Under the pieces are notes generated by a model. It was not told the DNA's origin. It saw only the letters and a program-made list of their open reading frames with translations, and made no database searches. A DNA stretch of 64,000 bases from contig OX638132.1 of NCBI GenBank assembly GCA_951804985.1, forward strand, positions 92,198,696 through 92,262,695, written 5' to 3'. Made by a program: the position numbers and the translations under genes. This document shows, piece by piece, positions 40,001 to 52,000 of the stretch; position 1 is the stretch's first letter, and each line of letters begins with the position of its first letter. The stretch is from Dryomyza anilis (lineage: Eukaryota; Arthropoda; Insecta; Diptera; Dryomyzidae).

Positions 40001-43000
40001 AATGAAACAATATCCATGAGTACAATTAAATAAATCCAATAATATTACATTTTGAGGATTTCCTACAAACCATTTGACGAAAATTTTGAATTCAATGAAA
40101 TAGTGATAAATTTGTGATATGAAATTCTAAATGTTTTCAAAATGTTTTGTGTGCTCTTTGAATAAACAATATTTACTCAATGAATAAAATTTATATATCA
40201 TATAGCATAAATTATTCGATATCATTTCACTATAACGATATCACATTACATTGGTTCTAATATATGGCAAGCTTTCATGATGACTCGTGGATAGTAAAAA
40301 TGGCTTATTAGCCATAGATGGCAAGATTTATGTCTTGATTTCTATGTCTTGTCATGCCTGTTTGCCATTAACTATAATCTCGGATTGTCAATCGAGTGGA
40401 GGATTCATAAATTAAAAAATGTACATTTTAATTGTTTTTTTAATTTAAATTATTAAAATTATATGTCAAAATTTTGGTCAAAAAGAATAAAAGAGATTTT
40501 TGTTATCGTTTCGATATATATAGCGAAATGAATAGCGATATCGTTTCACATACGTTAAAAGTTATCGAAAACTCATAATTTTCATATCATCGTTGTAGAA
40601 CGAAAAGTCACCAAATACATTTTCATCAAAAACTTAATTTTCGAGTTTGTTGATTAATACTATAAAAGGTAAATGATGCATTTTTAATGTTGAAAAATCA
40701 ATTAAAAGATTTACATTTTCTTATCATTTGGTTAAAAAAATTGAGATCAACGTTAAAAAATTGACAGATTTATAAAGATTTTTGTAAATGAATATTTGGC
40801 ATTTTGAAAATGTATATGGTAACTTTTCATTCTACATAAAGTTCGTTTTTTTATAAAGTGCACTAAAAGTGAATGAGTTTGTAACACCCACACGGAGAGA
40901 AAAAAGTTCTAAAATCCAGAAAGAATGAAGAAGTATACGGAGTGATATACAGCTAAACCAAAAAATCCTTAATTTCAAGAAAATAATTTATTTAGTTGTA
41001 AAAAAAAAATAACTAAGTAGAATTATTCTTGAATTCAGTTATTAATTTCTTAGGTATCAAAAAGTGAATTAGTAGAATTAGTCTAGAATTTAGTTATTAA
41101 ATTCTTAGGTATCAAAAATGTTGTTGTTGTTTTCGACCCAAAATATAAAGAACACTGGTTCGTACAGTTGTTGTTTTTTCGATCTTGCTTTGTCGCTATT
41201 TTGTTTTGTATTACGTTGTTCGTCTGTCACCGCAATCTGTTTGTTCGTGTGTCTGTCAGTCGATATGTTGAAAGTAAGTATTTTATAGTGTATTTAGATA
41301 ACAATGAAATGAAATCAACTTGATATTTATGCGAAATTGAATCCCAATTTATGTTTACGAACTGAAACCATATCAATATTCATAGGAAAATTCGTTTTTT
41401 TCTATTTTTATATCGGTTTTATATAGAAGGTTGCTTGTCTGGCTGTGCTTTGTTGTGCTATTCGTGAAAAATACACATGCAAACATTGTATATCATGCCG
41501 TTTTTCGATACCTAAGAAAAGTTTGTTTACTTTTACGCGATAGCTCAGTGGTTAGTGCGTTGGACTGCGAGCCGAAAGGTCCCCGGTTCAAGCCTGGACT
41601 AGGGCTAACAACATCTTTTCATAGAAACATTTTTCTATACCGCGCTACCTCTCGTCAGTAAATGGCAAACCTACGAGAGTAAAACCATTGTCTATGAAAA
41701 GCTCTCACCCGCCGTTCGGGTCGGCAATAAACTGTAGGTCCCACCACTTTGAGTACAAATATAACACGCACATCTCAAAATGGTGAGAGAGCTCGGCCGA
41801 TGTTCTATACAGGACTGTAGTGCCAAACTATTATTATTATATAAGAAAAAAAAAACATCTGCATCAAGACAAATTGTACTTAGCTAATTTTTTGATACCT
41901 AAGAACAAAATTTCTTAAAATCTAGAAGAATTTGGCTTAGTTACTTTCAATAGAAAGACATGCACACTATCAAATGAGATTGTGACATCGCAACACAAAG
42001 CATACGAGCGAATATTACAGACAAGTCAAGACCAATGAAAATAACAGCAGATACATGAACACGTGTTCCTTTTGCAAAGAATACAGCAACAATTTTGCTG
42101 TATTAATAATCTGGTTTTTAATAATCAATAAATTATCTTCTGAAAATCCAGTAGAATAAAGTTTGTTTACTTTTTTGACAACTAATGAATTTGCTTTCTT
42201 AATATTCAGATGACAAATTCTTGAATTTTAATAGTATTTTATTGATATTAGTCAAATTCTATTATTTTTCTTTCTAACCGAATTCTTCTCGAGTGCTAGA
42301 ATTTGATTTCCATCCGTGCAGAACGAGTATCGACAAAACACGATTAGAGAAAAACTAAAAGAGCTGCATTATTGAATTTTAGAATTTAGATTACTTATAC
42401 ATATATCTATGCTATCTGATATTAAAAATGTGCGTAATTGGTTATACCTGTGACCATTAAGGCTCGTATACACGATAGAAAATAATCAAGTGATAGAGAA
42501 AAAAATCTACCATAGAGCTCCCAACCGTGGAACTCTATGTAGGGTTTACCGAACCCTATGATATTTTTTGCTCTATCTCTAACTATTTTCTCTATAGTGT
42601 AAACTCGGCTTTAGACTGACAATGGATTTTAATGATTGGATGAGAAAACTAATGTGGAGAATTTTCAATGAAATACGAATATGGGGAATAAACCATATTT
42701 TCTGCGTATTGGTACCCAAATTAACAAATTCAAAATTGAATTGAATAACTTCTCGCAAATAAAATAAATTAAAAAGGGTATATGTCATCCGTTAGGAAAT
42801 TTAACTAAAAACTAAATTGGATAAATCATGCAAGAGCAGTGATTATTTTAACAGACATCCTAATGATTCGACCTAAAGAAAATCCATTGTCAGTCAAATG
42901 AACATGACTCTAAAATATCCCATACGTTTTTTGTTTGTTTAATTTCATTGGTTATTATTTCATAGCGCCAACATATTTAGTAGGAAATATTATTTTCTGT

Positions 43001-46000
43001 ATAAGAAATTAAAATCATGTATTTATATTTTACAATTTTGCATTTACGTTTAAATATTAATTAGTAAAACGAGTTGTCGCCTACAAAAGCAACTTTCCAA
43101 AATGCAACCATGTGTTATCAACTAAAGTGATTCACGCCAACATCAAATAGTCGCGCATTCGAGACCACAGCTCTGGCCACCACTCCCACATGGTAATTCC
43201 TGCATACAAATTAAACATGTCGAACATATAAAGTGGACCAAAAACAAATTAGTTTCCGCTTTTTTCCCCGTTTTGTATTTCAGTTAACAATTTTAGTTTT
43301 TGTTGGTTCTTTATTTTGCCCGCACGTTGTTACTTAAAAAACAGTTTTATGCATATTTCATTTTTATTTAATTTTGTGCGGTGCATCCGGAATTCGTTTC
43401 GTGTTTCGTGAGTTTTATTTGTTTGGCGGTCGGTCGGTCGGACAGACGGACGGTCGGTTGGTCGGTCTTTGGCGCTGAGCTTTCATTGCATTTCAATTTA
43501 TCACACAGGCATGCTCAGTGGTCGAATTATATGGCTACCTGGATATGGACACACGGGATTGGATTGATGGATTGTTTTCGAACATTTTCCGAGAGATGAA
43601 TAGACCGACGGAACGCGAGGTAAGTCGGTGATTATTTGCTCATACACAAAGTAAACAACATTTTTTGTTTTGTTAACACACCCCATCTTTTTTAATCTTC
43701 AAAGTATTTTAAAATAAAGAACGCCCTTTTACATTTATAGCATAAATACTTCCCAACTCAGACTATAGAAAAATATATTAGGAAAGAGACTAACACAAAA
43801 CATCCAATCGCATTTATAGTGCAAAGCGCTAACTTTGAAATAACTCGTTATTCTTTTTTTTTCGAACCCAAGGTAGGCGTAGTACCTCCTGTCAGATCTG
43901 TCTCTATTAGTCATGTGCAAATCCCACTGCTCACTGTTCATAAAACCCTTTGCGAGGCCACAATACGAAAAATGTGCACTCGGCATCAGGCATATCCGCT
44001 ATGGATTACGTCATATGTTTGATGCAGAGTCAGTTGCTACCACCTCGCCTGTATTCATTCATTTCGGTTATTATCCTTCAATCCGCGAATTTCCAGCCAG
44101 TTGTGTAATACGGTCTACTAATGAAATATACGATTTGATGGGATGCACACACATGTATTAGAGCATTCGAATTATTGAAATTATAGAGATTGCATTTACT
44201 TTGGGTATTTATTTAAAAAAAATAAGTAAAGCTGATTTTATAATTTAGCATTTATGAATAAATGAATATTCAGTTATTTAAAATCAAACGAATAACGTTT
44301 TCAATTTCGTTTTAAACTTTTAGAAATAAACGTTTTTGGTAAACGGGTCCGTGTTTCGGTTTTTGTTTCAGTTTCGAATTCGTATTGCTACATAATCGCA
44401 TAATACACCCAGAAAAAAATACTATATAAATAATAGTTTTTTACTATTAAAAATATTCAATAGGATAAATTATTATTTTAATCGAAAAATACCATTAAAT
44501 ACTAGAAAATACCATGACATTGCCATTTAGTTTATATGAAAATTTTTATTTTTTGTATACTATTAAATCAATAATTGTCCTATTGGCCAATTTTAATGGG
44601 ATTTGAGGGAATTTTTTTCTGGGTGTATATATTCAAATCAAAAATTTATTTGAGAATAAATAAAATGGAATAAACACGGTTTTTTTTTATTAGAAGATAT
44701 AATTATTATGTAACATATTCCCACACAAAAACTAAAGGTTACTTCATATTGATGAATTTGGTTTTTGAAACTACACAGAAAAAAAATGTACATCATATTG
44801 ATGAATTCCGTTCTTCAAACCATGATTCATTGTGTTGAAGAACCATTTATAATATTAATCATCAATGTTATGAATGCGATCATAAATATGATTAACGCTT
44901 GGTAACTGTCGAAAAATTGTTCTTCAATATGATGACTGTGAATGTGAAGAATACGTTTCATCATATTAATGAACCAAAATATACAATACAACATATAAGT
45001 TCATCATATTAGAAAACGCTGTTCATTAAACCTAATTTCTATCAATATATTTAGTTTTTCATTCATTTTTTGCTATATTAAGTGTTCTTAAGTAATTCGT
45101 TTTTTATTATGTCTTGTACGGCTTGCATATATTAGTAAAATATTTGAAGTATATTTATTTATGAATAAATTTTAATAAAAAGTTATATTTATAAAAAAAT
45201 ATATCTTCACAAAAAAAAAATCTTCAATGTGATGAATTTATTCATAAATATTATGAATATTTTCACCAACTACCAGATTCATCATATTAATACCACCGTT
45301 CATTAAATGACATATTAATGAATGCATTCATTATATATATGAACAATATATTCAATGCAATGAATTTGAATTGTCATATTGATGAAATTGTTCATAATAT
45401 TTTTTCAAACAAAAAATTTTTTTTATAAAATAATTCCAAAAAAAAGTGTTGTATAAAGTTTATTTAAAAAAAAAAAACTGTAAAAAAATTATCCGAAAAA
45501 AAATTTCCAAAACAAAAAAATTTGATCTAAAAAAAATGTGTTAAAAAAAAAAATTTTCCAAAAAAAAAAATTTTCTAAAAAAAATTTGTTCGAAAAAAAA
45601 AATTTTTTTCAAAAATATATTTTTTATAAATAAAACTTTAAACTAATTTATGCATGTCGGTCAATCATTATATAAGAAATAACACACAAGAACTACTTAA
45701 GCACTGAGAAGAAGTACGGCAAAAAAATAAACGAACAAATAATTATTTTGATAGAATTTTGGTTTAATGAAAAGCGTTCTTCAATATGAAGAACTTATAT
45801 TTTGGTTTATGAAACGTATTCTTCACATACAATTCATAATATTGAAAAATACTTTTTGACAGCTACCAAGCGTTCTTCATATTTATGATAGCATTCAAAA
45901 CATTGATGGCGTTAGTCATTAATATTATGAATGGGTCTTCAATACAATGAATCATGGTTTGAAGAACGGAATTCATCAATATGATGTACATTTTTTTTTC

Positions 46001-49000
46001 TGTGTTATAATATATGTATATTTTTTCTTCAATATACATATAGAAGAATATTTTCAAATTATACAAAAATAATTTTTCAAAAAATATTTTTCGCAAAAAA
46101 AAATTTCTTATAAAATAAAATTCGAAAAAAATGTGTGCGAACAAAATTTAACAAAAATTTAAAAAAAAATATTTTTTCGTTAATCAAAAAATTCCCGAAA
46201 AAAAAATGTTCGAAAAAAAAATTGTGCGACAAAAAAAAATCAAAAAATATCATACAATCTATATATATAAAACTCTTCGTCCGTCTGTTGGTCTGTCTGT
46301 CTGTTTGTTCCAGCATCACGTCTATACCGCTGAACCGATTTAACAGGATACTATGGAGTCCGGAGGGTGTCATAGGCTTTATATGGCGCGATTGAACAAA
46401 GGGGCGTGATACCTCCCATACAACCTAAACTTTCAAAACGACATAACTCAGAACATACACAATCTAAAAAGATTAAACAAAAAACTAAAATTCACCAAAC
46501 TTAAACTCACCACACTAAAACTCACCGCACTAAAACTCACCACAATAAAACTCACCGCACTAAAACTCACCACACCAAAACTCACCACACTAAAACATAC
46601 CACACTAAAACTCACCACACCAAAATTCACCTCACCTAAACTCACCACACTGAAACTCACCACGTTAAAACTCACCACACTAAAATTTCTACTGTGAAAA
46701 ACTCTACGTGGAATGACTCTACGGGAAAGAATTATATCGGGAACAATTCTACCGGGATGACTTCTACGAGAAGATTTCTTCCGGGAAGAATTCTATATAT
46801 ACGGGAAGATTTCTACCGGGAAGAATTCTACGGGAAAGCGTTCTATGAGGAAGAATTTTACGGGGCAGTCTGAGAAAAATTGTCTTTGAGAAAAGTTGTT
46901 TTGGCGGAGAATCATTATTTGGCTACTACATTTATAAAACCAATACAAAAACTTTCACAGCCAAGCACGGGCCCCTGATATAAATAATAAAAATGTTTTT
47001 TTATATTAATATAATCGCTCCATATCTTTTAATTCACAAAATCTTGCACGAGTCGTGCACGGGTCCAGCTAGTTTATTTATATACATGGTGTTTGGTACA
47101 TCGATGTCAATAATTCATGGGATCATTCTATGACTCAAAAAAGTATTAAAATGTTAAATAAAATTATGTCCTATTTTGCATCCTGTTTAAGATACAGGGT
47201 GTTTAGTAAATGCATACTGACATAACCTATCAAGAAAATTTGTTATAAAATATAATATAATGATAAATGAATCACAATTTTTAACTCATATTTTATACAT
47301 TTAAATTACCTTTCCATTGGTATATCATATCTTTGAACTCCATGACTTCTTCCTTTTTTAAAACGTACGTAAAGTTGAAATTTACAAAAATATAATTCAA
47401 ATTTTTACTTCGCCATTAAATTTCTCAAAATTTCATTATCGATCAGCCTATAATTTTCTAATTTATAATGATATACCTGTTCAATACCTGTTCAGTACAA
47501 CAATAAAACTAGTAAGTTATGCTGTAGAAATAATTAAACAGTGGCGGGTATTGTGATTTGGTGGTTAAATATTAAAAAAAAGCTGGCAAAAAGTTAACGA
47601 ACGATTTGCCATTTCATGATGGAAAGATATACGAATTTGAATTTCGGTAGTAAATTTTAATAATTTCGACTCCTTGTTGGCTCGTATATCTTTCCATCAT
47701 GAAATGGCAAACCTTACTGAAGAGAAATGTCAAAAGAGCGGCAAGAAATATGGCGTCGTTTGCTGTTCCTGTTGCTCTACTTTTGTAGCGTCCCTATTAA
47801 AAAACCCTTGAAAAAAACTTTTGTAGCGCTCTTATTGAAAAACCCTATATTAAAAGTCTTTTAATGGCACACATAAACTTCAATAGTCTTGGGTGTCACT
47901 AAAACATACAGCCTTATACATCCCACAGGAAAGACGTTATGCCTGCTTCGATGGCGACGTGGATGCGCTGTGGATCGAGAACATGAACTCCGTCATGGAC
48001 GACAATAAGCTGCTGACCTTAGCCAATGGTGAACGCATTCGTCTGGAAAGCTATTGTGCGCTGTTATTCGAGGTGAGTGCCGGCAGATCGTCTGGGCGTA
48101 TTCAGAATAGCTTGCTAACATTTTCGCGCATTTGCTGCATGGGCTGAGGTGCCAAACATATGGTGAACCAAACCATAATAAATGGCAATATTAGCAGACT
48201 TTGTCACAGCGACTACGTGCTGTGCTATGCTATGCTGTGCTCTTCGGTGTTCTGCAGTCCATGATAAATCGTTTTGTAATGATGTCCCCGCCGATTCGAT
48301 TCAATTGCAACTGCAGGCGCTCTTTCCGACACCATCTAGAAATTGTTTTTTTGCTATTCTGTACTGTTTTTGTGTATTTTCAGGTCGGCAATTTGTGGTA
48401 TGCCTCACCAGCGACTGTGTCACGCGCCGGCATGGTATACGTGGACCCGAAAAACCTGCGCTTCAGCCCCTACTGGCAACGCTGGATATTGACGCGGCCC
48501 GAAGGCGAACGCGAAATATTACAGGTTTTGTGTTACAACATGTTTTTTGGTGCGCAAAACGGTTTTTGAATTGTTTTTCTCTTTTTCATTTGTCTCGCAC
48601 AGGACTTTTTTGAGAAAATAATAACGCCTGCCATCTCGTTTATTTTGGAGGGTGTTGATGGTACGACGCAGGGAAATCCGCTAAAAATGGTGATTTCACA
48701 ATCGGAACTCAATATGGTTGTGCAGTTCTGCAATATATACGATGCGCTACTGCCAATGTTTATGGCAAGCGAGGAGCTTGGTGTCGAGGAGCAAGTTGTG
48801 GTGCACTACGACCAGGATGCCATCGAGTGTGGTTTTATACAGGTGGATATTTCACGGCTAATTACAACAATTATTGATTTTGTTTGAATTCCAGTGCATC
48901 TATGGTTCCCTGGGCGCTTGCCTGGTCGAGCATGATCAAATTGTATTCGACGAATTCATAAAACGCATATCCGGCTTTCCTTCGGTGACTGATGCGCGCG

Positions 49001-52000
49001 ACAAACCAGCTACCGGCGGCCAATTGCCCAACTCAAAGCCCACGCTCTATGAGTATTTCTACGATCGCGTGGAGAACCAATGGACCGCCTGGGAGTGGGC
49101 GGTGCATGAGTACATACACGACCCGGCAATGAAGTTCAGTGAAATTCTAGTGCCGACGGTGGACAGCACCAGAACAGAGAAAATCCTAACACTAATGAGT
49201 GAAGTATGTCTATTTGTTTGTGGTGTCCACACTGCAATAGCTGCATATGCGACCTATGCAACGGATGGCCTTTATTCACATGGCTAAAGTGCCTCAATAG
49301 AGCAGCAATAGGGCGCAACGGATGTTGGCAGTGTGGCAACATGGATTTTATTAATATTTTGTGTCTGTCCTTCAGATCAAACGTCCTGTGCTGTTGGTGG
49401 GCGAGGCGGGCACCTCAAAGACTGCCATGATTTCACAATACTTGCGGCATCTGAATCCGGAAACGAATGTAAGTTGATGGGCAGAGCCTTAGGAATTGCG
49501 TTTTACACTGTCTCTGCATGATTTCGAAGTTTCATAAATGCATGTCGTTGTTTTTTTTTTTGTTATTTTACTTAGATCATACTGAATATTAATTTTTCGT
49601 CGAGAACCTCATCAATGGATGTGCAGCGGACGCTGGAGGCAGCTGTTGAAAAACGCACAAAGGACACTTTTGGTCCACCGATAGGCAAAAAAATAGCTTG
49701 TTTCGTTGATGACATGAACATGCCACAAGTGGACGAGTAAGTTAAGCAGCGCATGTTTGGTTGTACATTTGGAGGCACATTTTTCATTAATGTACAACGT
49801 TTCTGGGTAAATTGAGTTGGCTAAAATGAATTTTCGAAATAGCTAAAAAAACACAAATCAACTTTGAACAAATTCAGTTTTTCTGCACTAAATTATTGAT
49901 TCTTTTAGTGTATAAAAGAATTCTTATAAAAAAATAACATTAAGGAAAATGGGAAATTCTGACAAGGAATATTTTAATTACGCTACAATAATACTGGGCG
50001 CACCCATTTTACCACCAGAAATGAAAGTTACATATTCTTATGGATTTGGTTGATAAATTTCACCTAACTATCTCCCTTACCACAATAATAATGTAAAAGA
50101 GTAAAAAAAATACGAATTAATAATATTTCTACGAATTTACTATGCTTAATAATTTTTATTTTATTTTCTAAAACTTTTCACTTTTTTTAGTTTGTATGCC
50201 AAATTTTGATGTTTACGATTTTTTTGAATAAAACAGTATTGAAATCTATGAGATTTGCTAAGTTAAAATGTAAAGCACAAGAATGGTGCATAACTGGGTA
50301 CTGAAAAACAAATGCTCAAAAATGGGTCTATTTTTAGCCTAAAAATGAGTCCTTTATGCTTCATATCTCAGGTCCTGTTAAAGGAATTTGAAAAATCTAT
50401 ATGTACCCATAATTTGTGTTCTGTTATGCATATTTTGAATAAAATAAAAATAAGTCTGACATTATAATCAACGTTTACCAACCAATAGAATCCACAAAAA
50501 CGTGGTTTTTCGTTTTTGTCAAATATCCTTGAAACTGAATGTGTGGGGAAAAAACTGAAAACGCCATTATTCTTAGAATGTCCAAATCCATTAGAATATG
50601 TAATTTTCATTTCTGGTGTCGAAACTTTTTGTCAAATGTGTGCACAGTGTAATGAGCATTTCCTGGGGTTTCGGACGGGACATTCCTACGCTTAAAACTT
50701 TAATATCACGAAGGAAAATCAATGAATTTGCTTAAGTAGTATTTAAATAGGTCTAAATAATTGCAAACAAAATTATAAAAAGATAAAGATATAAATTAAA
50801 TAGTGATCGTTCCGAACGGCACATAATCGGAAGTGCATGTCAAAGTTCACAGGAAATGTCAAAAAGTTTCCGTAATAATTTTTTTTTTTTAATTATTTTA
50901 TAAAATATCTAAAATCATGTGCTTTCTTTGTCTATTTACACTTTGGTCCTAAAATATACAGTTTTTTCATAATAAATCACAGCACAAATCCGGACGAGAC
51001 AAAATATTACGTATAGAAATTTATTAGAACGATTTTTAGTATAAAAATATTTTTTCTTACAATATATTTTTTTGAATTATCTCTGAACATAGCTGGGGAA
51101 ATTTATTTTATTTTTGTATATGTACACTTGGTTCCTAAAGTTTACAGTTATTTTGTAATAAATCGCAAAACAATTCCGGACGTTCCGTATGGAAATTTGT
51201 ACTAGGATTTTTTGCTAAAAATAATTTTGTATATGACAATATTGTTACGAAATGAAAATTGATGTACTATTTAAATTTTCAGATTTTTTAATTTTTTTAA
51301 TTTTTTTTTTTTACTATGTTTGAAATACAATTTTTTTTTGTTTTTTTTATACTGTAGTTTTACACTTTTGGTACTCAAAGTTCCGGACGGGACAAATTTC
51401 AATTAACTGTCAAAAATTTTCTAAAAACACCAGGAAATCGATGTTTTTATTTTTGAAAATATCAAGGAAATACAGATTTAGGAACAGAGGATTTAGTTAT
51501 TTAAAATAATTGCCACTTTAATATGATAATAAATAAAGCTATTTGGTTCCGAACGGGACAATAGGGGAGGGACCCTTATACAAAAATCCAAAATTTTCCG
51601 TTAATTTAGTTTCAATGATTATATTTAAGCTTTAGAAATATTAATTAAGGCTGTCTGAAAAAAACATAAAATAAAATCTGTAATCTGTATGTCTTTAAAG
51701 TCAATTAATATGGTTACTCAAAGTACATGAAAAATTGGTATATTTACAAGTTGTGTAGTAACGTAAATTTAAGAGTATTTTTTATACATTGCCGTTAAAG
51801 AAGTAGCCTTTTCTTTTTAGATTTTTGGATTGGTTATGAGAAAATGAGAACTTATTTTCCTTCATTTGAATGGCTAAATGGACTAATGGGAAATTTATAC
51901 TAAGAGTGAGAATACGTAAGTTGATAGTACGTCAGTCAACAGGAATGAGATATGTCCAGTTTACCACTTTCTGACCACTTCTTTCGATACAAGATCGGTC

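Larger units (their letters stand above)
39644..43508 (+). other. Dynein intron, 3.9 kb
   Basis: Contains a MITE (40584-40838), a composite TIR-bounded block (40891-42322) with a SINE inside, and a small MITE (42457-42613). 39644-40583 and 42614-43400 hold nothing recognised. Confidence 0.75.
43620..47928 (+). other. Dynein intron, 4.3 kb
   Basis: Holds a TA-type MITE (44406-44625), two ACACAG-family MITEs (44773-46005), a Helitron (46258-47072), a perfect inverted repeat (47605-47711) and a short duplication (47780-47848). 43620-44400 and 47080-47600 hold nothing recognised. Confidence 0.78.

Noticed and set aside
41534..41610. Functional tRNA gene
   Set aside because: A and B boxes are present but the ends do not pair and the same body follows in several dispersed copies, so it is a SINE.
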